Positions 55,638 to 63,818 of a stretch of 64,000 nucleotides of DNA are shown piece after piece. Source of the DNA: JBDKJS01 sp039806065 (GTDB lineage: Bacteria > Bacteroidota > Bacteroidia > AKYH767-A > 2013-40CM-41-45). Each line of letters begins with the position of its first letter. Positions within the stretch are counted from its first letter, which is position 1. The translations under genes and the position numbers were made by a program. The notes under the pieces are model-generated. The model had not been told where the DNA came from and searched no databases. It saw only the letters and a list, made by a program, of their open reading frames with translations. The stretch lies in assembly GCA_039806065.1 (NCBI GenBank), contig JBDKJS010000083.1:5118-69117 (forward strand), given 5' to 3'.

Positions 55638-55733
55638 ATGATTAACCACAGACCTTATTACCTAGCCATTAAACAAGCCTTTGATAAATATAAAACTCTT
55701 CCTACCTTTGAGGCGTTAAAAAAAGAACGATGA
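55638..55733 (+). CDS. 31-residue micro-ORF, translationally coupled to the next gene
   Basis: ATG at 55638, stop TGA overlapping the next start (ATGA). Sequence MINHRPYYLAIKQAFDKY, then KTLPTFEALKKER. The YYLAI..FDKY.TLPTFEAL pattern recalls the N-terminal region of some DnaB-like helicases, but is too short to call. It may be a leader peptide, a short gene or a remnant. Support is the stop-start overlap and the placement in a divergent gap after the membrane protein gene. Not certain to be expressed. Confidence 0.4.
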   Translation: MINHRPYYLAIKQAFDKYKTLPTFEALKKER

Positions 55734-55891
55734 ATAAATTTTTCTACCTCCTTGGCAATTTATACGAAACAGTATTTACCGTGATGAAAAGCATTGGCCC
55801 AGTGATGAACGTACTCATTATGCTTAGTTTGGCAACCGCTTTTTGCTATTGGTTAGGCCAAATGACCAAGCATAAGGAGCCCAAATTTTAA
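55730..55891 (+). CDS. 53-residue small membrane protein, DUF6341-like
   Basis: ATG at 55730, TAA at 55889. MNKFFYLLGNLYETVFTV opens the protein, one membrane helix spans ~25-45 (NVLIMLSLATAFCYWLG) and the tail is QMTKHKEPKF. Length, FFYLLG opening, single helix and lysine tail fit the small proteins I recall as DUF6341, found beside DUF6427 in Flavobacteria and relatives. Its start overlaps the stop of the 31-residue ORF. The function is unknown. It is too short for common ORF cut-offs and easily missed. Confidence 0.65.
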   Translation: MNKFFYLLGNLYETVFTVMKSIGPVMNVLIMLSLATAFCYWLGQMTKHKEPKF

Positions 55892-55970
55892 GCGCAAGCG
55901 TTTGTTTATTTAGTAAAATGTAAGCCAAAGGCCAAGTTTTACAATTTTTGAGGAACCTTTTATTCCCAAA

Positions 55971-55988
55971 TTGGTAAAATATTACCAA
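55971..55988. promoter_or_regulatory. Perfect dyad TTGGTAA-N4-TTACCAA ahead of the response regulator
   Basis: A 7-bp perfect inverted repeat with a 4-base spacer, ending 11 bases before the ATG at 56000. It fits an operator (autoregulation by the helix-turn-helix of the downstream activator is one option) or a small 5' hairpin. No sigma-54 -24/-12 element is seen next to it. Confidence 0.4.
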
Positions 55989-55999
55989 ACTGGAATAGT

Positions 56000-57373
56000 A
56001 TGCAGTCAAAATCCTCACCCATAAAGATCTTCATCTTAGAAGACAACGATTTCTACCGCGAGCTTATTAAATACAACTTAAGTCTAATACCTGATTATGA
56101 GGTGCACACTTTTGGCACTGGCCGTGAATTGTTAGACAACCTACATAAGAATCCGCACATCGTTACGCTTGATTTTGTACTACCAGATTATACGGGTGAT
56201 GAGCTTATTCAAAAAATCAAAAACTACAATAACAATATCCATGTTATTGTTATTTCGGAGCAGCGCGACATACGGACCGCTGTAGAGATGCTACGCAAAG
56301 GAGCATTTGAATACATTACCAAAGACGAAGAAACGCGCGACCATTTACTGCATGCCATCAATAAAATAGTTGACAAACTAGTATTACAAAGTGAGGTAGC
56401 CTTGCTGCGAAAGGAGTTGGATAAAAAGTATGAATTTGAAAACATAGTCCAAGGCCGCAGTGAGTCTATAAAGAAGGTTTATGATTTAATGACCAAGGCC
56501 GTTAACTCAAATATCAATGTATCCATAAGCGGAGAATCCGGAACCGGAAAAGAGGTAGTAGCCAAGGCCATACACTATCATTCTACCAAAAAGAACAAAC
56601 CATTTGTAGCGGTGAATGTGGCGGCCATCCCTAAAGACTTATTAGAAAGTGAGTTGTTTGGACATGAAAAAGGATCATTTACCGGTGCCACAGCTACCAG
56701 AATTGGAAAATTTGAAGAAGCGGATGGCGGCACCCTCTTTTTAGATGAGATCGGAGAATTAGACATTTCACTACAGGCCAAACTACTACGTGTGCTACAA
56801 GAAAAAGAAATTACCAGAATAGGTTCTAATAAGGTAATTAAAATAAATTGTCGAATCATTATCGCCACTCATAAAAATTTACTAGAAGAAGTAAAGAAAA
56901 ATAATTTCAGAGAGGATTTATATTATCGTCTTATGGGTCTTCCCATACACATGCCTTCCCTTCGAGACCGAAGCAGCGATATACTCATCATTGCCAAAAC
57001 CCTACTCGATTCATTCTGCAGGGAAAATATGGGGACTACTAAATTGTCATTTACTCCTGATGCACAAGAAAAACTATTGAAACATTATTACCCTGGAAAC
57101 ATTAGAGAGCTCAAGGCTGTGATAGAATTAGCAGCAGTATTGTGCAATGGTCATCTAATAGAACCACATGACATTCGTTTTGAGAGTGCAGCCAGCATTA
57201 ATGCACTTACCTATGAAGAAACCACACTTGAGGAATATACCATGAAAATAATTAAATATTTTCTAGAAAAATACAATGACAATGTGGTAACGGTGGCCAA
57301 AAAACTAGATGTAGGCAAATCAACGATATACAGATATATTAAAGAAAAGAAATTAAACATTGCCAAGGTTTAA
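56000..57373 (+). CDS. Sigma-54-dependent response regulator (NtrC family)
   Basis: 457 residues. Receiver domain ~8-125 with acidic pocket ILEDN and phosphate-accepting Asp in VTLDFVLPDYTG (~56). AAA+ domain ~145-380: Walker A GESGTGKEVVAKAIH, GSFTGA in ELFGHEKGSFTGATA (the GAFTGA loop that contacts sigma-54, with Ser for Ala), Walker B GGTLFLDEIGEL. The C-terminus has a Fis-type helix-turn-helix (VVTVAKKLDVGKSTIYRYI). It controls sigma-54 promoters after phosphorylation. The histidine kinase gene follows 15 bases later. Confidence 0.93.
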   Translation: MQSKSSPIKIFILEDNDFYRELIKYNLSLIPDYEVHTFGTGRELLDNLHKNPHIVTLDFVLPDYTGDELIQKIKNYNNNIHVIVISEQRDIRTAVEMLRKGAFEYITKDEETRDHLLHAINKIVDKLVLQSEVALLRKELDKKYEFENIVQGRSESIKKVYDLMTKAVNSNINVSISGESGTGKEVVAKAIHYHSTKKNKPFVAVNVAAIPKDLLESELFGHEKGSFTGATATRIGKFEEADGGTLFLDEIGELDISLQAKLLRVLQEKEITRIGSNKVIKINCRIIIATHKNLLEEVKKNNFREDLYYRLMGLPIHMPSLRDRSSDILIIAKTLLDSFCRENMGTTKLSFTPDAQEKLLKHYYPGNIRELKAVIELAAVLCNGHLIEPHDIRFESAASINALTYEETTLEEYTMKIIKYFLEKYNDNVVTVAKKLDVGKSTIYRYIKEKKLNIAKV

Positions 57374-57388
57374 TTGCATTGTGAAGCT

Positions 57389-60300
57389 ATGGAAAAACAA
57401 TTATTAGATTTTTTAATAGAAGCGCGTCATAAAGAACCGCACAAGGCTTATAGTTTGCCTAATGCCATGACTTGCTATTTTGAAGAAAAAGCCAAGCAAG
57501 ATCCAGCCGCACTGGCCCAAGAAATAGCTGGACTTTTGAGTCTTACCAGCAGTAGAATTGAAGATTATAAAGCCAACATACAACAACAAAATAAAATACT
57601 TGAACAAAATGCAGCAGAACTTACCAAGGCCAACCAGCAATTAGAACAAGATTTAAATTTACAGCGCAAAACGCTTCGCAACCTCCGAAATACAGCGGTG
57701 ATGCTTGCCCGTTATAGCAATGTAGAGTTGAGCATTGAAGAAAACAACATCGAAATATTGAGCCAGCTGGTGCAAGAATTGATAGCCAACCGTGAACAAG
57801 ACAGATTGGCATTGGTGGAAAGTAAAATTAAATACAGCAATTTAGTAGAAGAGATTAATTCTATAGTGATGCAAATAAATGCTGATGGAGAATTTACATT
57901 TTTAAATAAAGCCTGGTATGATATTACGGGCCATCCTATTGAACATGCCCTGCACCACTCCATTTATCAATTTATAAATGATGAGCAAGCAAGCCTTCAG
58001 CTAAAAGAGGCCATTAACCATATGGTGCAACACAATGTGCTCACCTATCAAACCAACTTAAGCATAAGTACACATGCTAAAAAAACAGTATACGTAGAGT
58101 TGGCCTTAAAATTAAGCTTTAATATAACTGGCGAAATAAACGGTATAACAGGTATCATGACAGATATCACTGAGATTTTAGAGAAAAATAAAAAAATTAA
58201 CACACTCAAAGATTTTTACGAAAACATTCTCAACAAACTACCCATTGATATAGCCATCTTTGACCAAAACCACAAATACCTTTACTTAAATGCTTCGGCT
58301 ATTAAAGATGAAGAATTAAGAAAGTGGTTAATAGGAAAAGATGATTTTGACTATGCCGCTTTTAGAGGCAAATCAATGGACATAGCCACTGAAAGAAGAG
58401 AAGCATTTGAGCAAGTAATAGCTACCGGTGAAGCCATTGAGTGGGAAGAGCATTTGCCACAAGGTGAGGGGAAAGGGCAAAACTATATCAGGTGGTTTAA
58501 ACCCATTAGCGATGAGAACCAACAAGGAAGTTATGTAATAGGATACGGATTTGATATTACAGAACGTAAATCAATAGAAAGTGCGCTCAAGGTGAGCGAG
58601 GCCCAATTCAAGGCCATCAATACCATAGTACCGGTGGGCATATTTATAGAGAACCAAAACAGAGAATGTATTTTTGTGAATGAGGCCTTTACTAATATTA
58701 CAGGCCTCACCAGTGAACAAACCTTGGTGAGTAGCTGGCGCGAAAGCATGCATGCTGAAGATAAGAAGGAGGCAACCAAACTACTGGAAGAGGCTTATAA
58801 GAAAAACAAAACCAGTATTAAACTCAACACCCGCTATGTTCATCACAACGGATCTACACATTGGACCAATATAAACATAACCGAGATCAGAGAAAATGAA
58901 AAACTGATTGGCTATATAGGCGTGGTACTAGACATTACTGAGAATGTGATGCAAGAACAAGAGCTGCTTCGAGCCAAGGAAATAGCCCTAGATTCCCTTC
59001 GCACGAAGGAACAATTTTTGGCCAACATGAGTCATGAAATACGTACTCCAATGAATGCTGTAATTGGGATGAGCGATTTACTTTTAAAAACCACCCTCTC
59101 CGAAAAACAGCTTCAATATATGGAAGCAATCAATCACAGTGGAAAAAATCTTTTGGTAATCATTAACGACATACTCGACTTTTCAAAAATTGAAGCCGGC
59201 AAACTTGAGTTGGAACACACGGGGTTTCAGTTACACAAGCTGGTTAGCAACACAATCGATCAATTTCAATATTCAGCAGCTGAAAAATCGATACAGTTAA
59301 ATTTTGAATTTAGAAATTTTACTGGATCTGAGATTTTCTTAGGCGATCCAACTCGCATAACCCAAGTGCTCAATAATTTAATTTCGAATGGTATAAAATT
59401 TACAGAGCAAGGTGGTGTTAACGTGAGTATTGTTAAAACAGCTGAAGACCATGAACTAACCTCACTTGAATTTAAAATTACAGATACGGGAATAGGTATA
59501 GCTCCTGATAAAATAGAACAAGTTTTTGAGAGTTTTACCCAAGCGCACACCGGAGTGGCGCGTAAATATGGCGGCACCGGTTTAGGATTGGCCATTACTA
59601 AAAATCTTGTTGAAATGATGGGCGGTAAGGTGCGACTACAATCTAAGATTAACCTTGGATCCACCTTTACTTTTACCTTAAAACTCTTCCGTGGAACCAT
59701 CCATGACTTACAAGATGAACTGATCAATAACAGTATTGAAATAATTAATTACAAGCTAAATATACTCCTTGCTGAAGATCATAAATACAACCAGATGTAT
59801 GCCCAATCGTTATTAGGCGAATGGGGAATAAAGGTAGATATAGCCGAGAACGGAAAGGTGGCCATTAATAAATTACAAGAGCAACACTATGATTTGGTTT
59901 TAATGGATTTACAAATGCCTGTTTGCGGAGGATTGGAAGCCACCCATTATATAAGAACCAAGCTCACAGGCCCCGCAAGACAAATACCTATTATAGCCCT
60001 TACGGCCAATGCCATGAAGGCTGATATAGAAAAATGCTACGAAGCAGGAATGAATGATTACATCACCAAGCCCTTTGATCCACAAGTGCTGTTGAAGAAA
60101 ATTAAAAAATATACCAAGGCTTCGGAGAGTGATGAAACCTTACAGCAATTAAAAAATGCTGACCTAAGAAGTGCCATGCTAGCCGAAGGTGAAAAATTAG
60201 TTGACTTAGGTTTTTTAAAAAAAATGTCGAGGGGCAATAAAACATTTGTTTTAAATATGATCAATATGTTTTATGAAACCAGCAACCCACTCATATACCA

Positions 60301-60541
60301 AATAAAGAAACTCCAGGAGGAGAAGGAATATACCAAGGTTAAAAAAGCGATTCACAAATTAAAACCTAGCATTGATAGCATGGGCATGAAAACCCTAAAA
60401 TCATTGTTGATAGCCATTGAGGATAAAATTGAGTCAAATCAGCTAATGGGGATAGCTGATGAACTAAATGCGGCCATGCACCTCTACACACAATGTGAAG
60501 ATGCCCTTAAACTAGAGCAACACGCACTACTACAAGAGTAA
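57389..60541 (+). CDS. Hybrid histidine kinase with PAS domains, receiver and Hpt domain
   Basis: 1050 residues from the ATG at 57389; a TTG five codons upstream is possible. Order: coiled-coil start (~45-120), three PAS-type domains (~165-275, 280-395, 405-525; e.g. INADGEFTFLNKAWYDITG), HisKA with FLANMSHEIRTPMNAVIG (~545), HATPase with NNLISNGIKF, DTGIGIAPDK and GGTGLGLAI, a receiver (VLMDLQMPVCGG, TKPFDPQVL, ~790-910) and an Hpt domain (AIHKLKPSID, ~980). There are no membrane segments, so the sensor is cytosolic. A full phosphorelay in one chain; the partner regulator is encoded just upstream. Confidence 0.93.
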   Translation: MEKQLLDFLIEARHKEPHKAYSLPNAMTCYFEEKAKQDPAALAQEIAGLLSLTSSRIEDYKANIQQQNKILEQNAAELTKANQQLEQDLNLQRKTLRNLRNTAVMLARYSNVELSIEENNIEILSQLVQELIANREQDRLALVESKIKYSNLVEEINSIVMQINADGEFTFLNKAWYDITGHPIEHALHHSIYQFINDEQASLQLKEAINHMVQHNVLTYQTNLSISTHAKKTVYVELALKLSFNITGEINGITGIMTDITEILEKNKKINTLKDFYENILNKLPIDIAIFDQNHKYLYLNASAIKDEELRKWLIGKDDFDYAAFRGKSMDIATERREAFEQVIATGEAIEWEEHLPQGEGKGQNYIRWFKPISDENQQGSYVIGYGFDITERKSIESALKVSEAQFKAINTIVPVGIFIENQNRECIFVNEAFTNITGLTSEQTLVSSWRESMHAEDKKEATKLLEEAYKKNKTSIKLNTRYVHHNGSTHWTNINITEIRENEKLIGYIGVVLDITENVMQEQELLRAKEIALDSLRTKEQFLANMSHEIRTPMNAVIGMSDLLLKTTLSEKQLQYMEAINHSGKNLLVIINDILDFSKIEAGKLELEHTGFQLHKLVSNTIDQFQYSAAEKSIQLNFEFRNFTGSEIFLGDPTRITQVLNNLISNGIKFTEQGGVNVSIVKTAEDHELTSLEFKITDTGIGIAPDKIEQVFESFTQAHTGVARKYGGTGLGLAITKNLVEMMGGKVRLQSKINLGSTFTFTLKLFRGTIHDLQDELINNSIEIINYKLNILLAEDHKYNQMYAQSLLGEWGIKVDIAENGKVAINKLQEQHYDLVLMDLQMPVCGGLEATHYIRTKLTGPARQIPIIALTANAMKADIEKCYEAGMNDYITKPFDPQVLLKKIKKYTKASESDETLQQLKNADLRSAMLAEGEKLVDLGFLKKMSRGNKTFVLNMINMFYETSNPLIYQIKKLQEEKEYTKVKKAIHKLKPSIDSMGMKTLKSLLIAIEDKIESNQLMGIADELNAAMHLYTQCEDALKLEQHALLQE

Positions 60542-60563
60542 GGTAAATGAACATAATCTGTTA

Positions 60564-60600
60564 ATTAAAATCTCGGTTCGTGGGTCGAGGTTTTAATTTT
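60564..60600 (+). terminator. Terminator after the histidine kinase
   Basis: ATTAAAATCTCG (60564-60575) pairs with CGAGGTTTTAAT (60586-60597), 12 bp with one T-G pair, around a 9-base loop and followed by T-rich sequence. Confidence 0.7.
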
Positions 60601-60631
60601 ATACATACCTTACCACAAATAAAAAGGACTC

Positions 60632-61207
60632 ATGAAAATTTTATTTCCTGCTAGTAAGCAGTTATTCATCTTGTGTGCATTGGTTACAATGCTCAGTTCC
60701 TGTACAATGAATAAAAGATTGTACAATGGTGGTTATCATATAGAATGGGGTAGCATAAAAAAGCAAGATTTACAAAAAAGACCTTACACCGATCAGATAT
60801 CTTTCAAAGATTTGAATAAAGAACCGGAGCGAGTCTTGCGTATGCCTGAAGTTTCATTGGCGCCCAAGCCCATGGCTTCGGCAAAAAATAAAGGGAGCGT
60901 TTTTACTAGCCGAGTAAGGAGTCAAGGAGCAGCATTGGCTCAAAAAGGAAAAGCGGCCTTGGCAAGTGCCATCATTAAAAATAAATTATCCAAAGCACAA
61001 GAGCGATTTGAAGAAGTGATGGCCGTTCCACCGCCCAGTGGAGGTTATGACCCTGTTTTATTAGTCATTCTGGCAGTATTGATCCCTCCGTTGGCCATGT
61101 ATTTATTTCAAGGTAGTTGGAACAATCAATGCTGGATATCACTCCTTTTGAGTTTACTGTTTTTCATACCAGGGGTAATTTATACGTTGATAGTAATACT
61201 TGATTAA
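60632..61207 (+). CDS. Lipoprotein fused to a YqaE/Pmp3-type membrane domain
   Basis: 191 residues. Lipoprotein signal peptide ending in LSSC (~24), a polar middle of ~110 residues, then a C-terminal YqaE/Pmp3 (UPF0057) domain (~140-191): VLLVILAVLIPPLAMYLFQG, CWISLLLSLLFFIPGVIYTL. Pmp3 proteins are tiny hydrophobic proteins tied to salt and stress tolerance and membrane potential. A lipidated N-terminus on top of a two-helix domain is unusual outside Bacteroidota. If processed, both lipid and helices anchor it to the inner membrane. Terminators flank the gene. Confidence 0.82.
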   Translation: MKILFPASKQLFILCALVTMLSSCTMNKRLYNGGYHIEWGSIKKQDLQKRPYTDQISFKDLNKEPERVLRMPEVSLAPKPMASAKNKGSVFTSRVRSQGAALAQKGKAALASAIIKNKLSKAQERFEEVMAVPPPSGGYDPVLLVILAVLIPPLAMYLFQGSWNNQCWISLLLSLLFFIPGVIYTLIVILD

Positions 61208-61227
61208 CCGAACGACCCATCAAAAAC

Positions 61228-61261
61228 AAAGGGCGCTATCATTGCTATGATGGCGCCCTTT
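61228..61261. terminator. Bidirectional terminator
   Basis: AAAGGGCGCTATCAT pairs with ATGATGGCGCCCTTT (15 bp, one T-G pair) around TGCT. It sits between the convergent YqaE lipoprotein and outer-membrane protein genes. Confidence 0.8.
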
Positions 61262-61297
61262 GCTTTATAAAAATATTTAGTTAAGCATCCCTTGCCC

Positions 61298-61921
61298 TTA
61301 TTTTACTATTTTAAATACTACGCCTGCATTCATCAGTGGGCCTCCGCCAATACCAAGTTCAAAATTAATTCCTACAACTTCGTTTATAAAATAATTGCCT
61401 CCTACATCTAATCTAAATGCCACTGGTAGCAGGTTGATGCTGGTATTACCAGTATAGTTAGGATCGTTGCTAATAAATTTAAGTTTTCCTTGAGCAGGGC
61501 CACCTGCCACACCAAAGTAAGCATCAAATTTTTCGCTATTGCCAAAATGGAAACCAAAGCGTGGCATGAACCTAATCCTAGGAAAATCCAATTCATAATT
61601 ATAACGAGTAATTTGACCATTAGAGTTAGTAACATCGTTTTTATAGACCACATTGGTATTGCTATAATTTACCTTTAAACCAAGGCCTATTTTATCGGTA
61701 ACCATAAATTCAAACTGACCACCAATAGGGCCAATGCTTTTCACTTGAAGATCGATATTAAAGTCATCATCAGAATAATTATTTTTGATGAGGGTCCCCC
61801 ATAGATTAGGGAAACCGTATTGAGCGGTGAACATGATATCTCCTTCTTTGATAACAGCAGCAGCAGCATCTAAAGTGAAGAAAAAGGAACAGCATACAAT
61901 GATGGCAACTAATTTTTTCAT
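61298..61921 (-). CDS. Outer-membrane beta-barrel protein
   Basis: 207 residues. Signal peptide MKKLVAIIVCCSFFFTLDAAAA, then an eight-strand-like beta pattern (GDIMFTAQYGFPNLWGTL, GGQFEFMVTDKIGLGLKVNYS, FPRFGFHFGNSEKFDAYFGV, GGNYFINEVVGINFELGIGG) ending in GVVFKIVK. This is an OmpW/OmpX-type small barrel, with no specific family recognised. Single gene after a terminator; an A/T-rich region separates it from gldH. Confidence 0.78.
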   Translation of the reverse strand: MKKLVAIIVCCSFFFTLDAAAAVIKEGDIMFTAQYGFPNLWGTLIKNNYSDDDFNIDLQVKSIGPIGGQFEFMVTDKIGLGLKVNYSNTNVVYKNDVTNSNGQITRYNYELDFPRIRFMPRFGFHFGNSEKFDAYFGVAGGPAQGKLKFISNDPNYTGNTSINLLPVAFRLDVGGNYFINEVVGINFELGIGGGPLMNAGVVFKIVK

Positions 61922-61987
61922 ATTACGATTATTTGATTGGTTTCAAAGATAAGTAAAAAGATATTTAGTGAAGCGAGCTATGTTGCC

Positions 61988-62473
61988 TCACTGCTGCGAA
62001 GCCTTTTCAATTCTTAGACCCACATCCATTATTTGTGGCAGGGGGTTCACGCGCATGGCTTGCTGTAGCTTAAAAGTATAAGTGCCGGCCTCAGGAAAAA
62101 CGAAGTTTCTTTTGAAAAGTGTTCTATTATCCCATATATCGCCCGAACCATCACCTAGCCATTTGCCTGTTTCATCGGCAAGGGTAATTTCTAGAGTGTC
62201 TAATCCTGTTTTACCAGATGGAGCGGTAGTTTCAAGAAACAAGAATAAATTGCTGAATGCATAACCTGAAGCATTGCGCACATTGATAAAAATATGATAG
62301 GGCATCAAAGAATCTTCGATGGTGGGTGTAATAACTACTTGATAAGAAGTATCCCATCTATAATCTGGGATTTCTACATTGTCTTCAAAGATTACCCCTT
62401 GATGGCATGCGCTTTGAGTAATTAATAATAATGCAAATATTAAATAGTTAACAAATGTTTTTAACCTCATCAT
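61988..62473 (-). CDS. gldH: Gliding motility lipoprotein GldH
   Basis: 161 residues from the ATG at 62473, one base after the stop of the PSP1 gene; longer frames lie inside that gene. Signal peptide with lipobox LLLITQSAC. GldH signatures: PDYRWDTSYQVVI, FINVRNASGYAFSNLFLFLE, KWLGDGSGDIWDNR and the end LPQIMDVGLRIEKA. Gld lipoproteins are part of the gliding/T9SS machinery of Bacteroidota, and gldH is needed for gliding in Flavobacterium. The adjacent PSP1-gldH pair is a recurring arrangement in this phylum. Confidence 0.9.
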   Translation of the reverse strand: MMRLKTFVNYLIFALLLITQSACHQGVIFEDNVEIPDYRWDTSYQVVITPTIEDSLMPYHIFINVRNASGYAFSNLFLFLETTAPSGKTGLDTLEITLADETGKWLGDGSGDIWDNRTLFKRNFVFPEAGTYTFKLQQAMRVNPLPQIMDVGLRIEKASQQ

Positions 62474-62474
62474 A

Positions 62475-63818
62475 TTATGCAGGCTGATCATTGTTGGGTG
62501 CTTGTGGTCGCTGGCGAGGTGGCCTGTTGTGCGATCTATTGGGGTCGTTGGGTTTCCCCTGTGGAGCGGGTTTAGGCACAATGGTATTTTGAGGTGACCT
62601 GCGCTCGTTGTTACTTTTGTCACGAGGCGGATGTTGCCTTTGTGGTGGCGAAGGTTTTGAATCATTGCTAGGTGTGGGTGCGGAGGTATTAGCCGTAAGT
62701 CCTGGTTTTTTTTTCTTCTTTTTCTTCTTTTTCTTTTTGTCTAGCCTATCAATCCTATCTTGGCCCACTACATTTTCATAATCTGGTTCTTCCACTTCCA
62801 ATTCATCATGATCATCGCCACGGAGGTCAGTTGGCTTTACCTGTTGCGCATTAAGGTTCATTATTTCTTTGACCCTGTTTACATGCAGCGGCACCCACTC
62901 TGTTTCAATGGAGAAGTCGCGCTTCTCTCCATCATCTTGTTTAAAGTCATAGGCAAACCACATCATTCTTTTAAATATATCCGTCTTTCTATGTGATGCT
63001 TTACCCTTGGCTGTGTGCAAAGTAGTTTCAGGTGAAGGAATTTCTTTGAGCGCGTCTACATAAGTATCTAGTTCATAATTGAGGCAGCATTTCAGTTTAC
63101 CGCATTGGCCAGCCAATTTAGCTGGATTAAGCGCCAGGTTCTGATAACGAGCGGCACCGGTGCTCACTGTTTTAAAATCGCTTAGAAAACTACTGCAACA
63201 CAATTCGCGTCCACATGAACCCAAGCCACCAAGGCGTGCAGCTTCCTGCCGCATACCTATTTGCCTCATTTCAATTCTTATTTTAAACTCATCGGCAAGT
63301 TTTTTTATGAGTTCTCTAAAGTCAACTCTATCATCTGCAGTATAGAAAAAAGTTGCCTTTTTTCCATCACCTTGAAACTCAATATCTGAAAGCTTCATTG
63401 ATAGTTTAAGGGCGATGATTATTTCTCGCGATTTATGGAGCACTTTATCTTCTAGCGCTTTTACTTGCTCCCATTTTTCGATATCGGCTGGTTTGGCTAA
63501 GCGGTAGATGGTTTTCACCTGTTCGCTATCAGGGGCTATTCCCTTTTTTTTCATTTGATATTTTACCAGATCACTAGCCATGCTAATGGTTCCAATGTCG
63601 TGGCCGGGGTTACCTTCCACAGCTACTATATCTCCTGTTTGAAGTGGGAGATTGTCTTTGTTTTTAAAAAATTCCTTTCGGCTATTTTTAAACCGCACTT
63701 CCACTATTTCAGGGTAATGCCCTGCAGCTGGACCCATCCCTGTGAGCCAGTCATATACATTTAATTTATTGCATCCACTGCCACTACTACCGCAGCTTCC
63801 TCCCGATCCACAAGCCAT
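62475..63818 (-). CDS. PSP1-domain protein, RicT (YaaT)-like, with disordered basic tail
   Basis: 447 residues. Starts MACGSGGSCGSSGSGCNKL (Gly/Ser/Cys rich). PSP1 core ~35-270: VRFKNSRKEFFKN, GDIVAVEG, RLGGLGSCGRELCCSSFL (~195) and GQCGKLKCCLNYELDTYV (~235); the Cys pairs are the RicT-type cluster ligands. In Bacillus RicT acts with RicA/RicF in RNase Y-dependent RNA maturation; RicA/RicF are not visible here. From ~350 the chain is disordered: a K-rich run (about ten Lys), then Pro/Asn/Gln/Arg-rich sequence. No gene lies upstream to the window end (182 bases). Confidence 0.85.
   Translation of the reverse strand: MACGSGGSCGSSGSGCNKLNVYDWLTGMGPAAGHYPEIVEVRFKNSRKEFFKNKDNLPLQTGDIVAVEGNPGHDIGTISMASDLVKYQMKKKGIAPDSEQVKTIYRLAKPADIEKWEQVKALEDKVLHKSREIIIALKLSMKLSDIEFQGDGKKATFFYTADDRVDFRELIKKLADEFKIRIEMRQIGMRQEAARLGGLGSCGRELCCSSFLSDFKTVSTGAARYQNLALNPAKLAGQCGKLKCCLNYELDTYVDALKEIPSPETTLHTAKGKASHRKTDIFKRMMWFAYDFKQDDGEKRDFSIETEWVPLHVNRVKEIMNLNAQQVKPTDLRGDDHDELEVEEPDYENVVGQDRIDRLDKKKKKKKKKKKPGLTANTSAPTPSNDSKPSPPQRQHPPRDKSNNERRSPQNTIVPKPAPQGKPNDPNRSHNRPPRQRPQAPNNDQPA

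Noticed and set aside
59266..59727. 153-residue antisense frame in the histidine kinase
   Set aside because: It is opposite the conserved HATPase part; the plus strand has clear N and G boxes, so this frame is a shadow.
62700..62760. Polylysine run in the PSP1 gene as a frameshift site
   Set aside because: The frame stays open on both sides and continues into a typical low-complexity tail, so no frameshift is needed.
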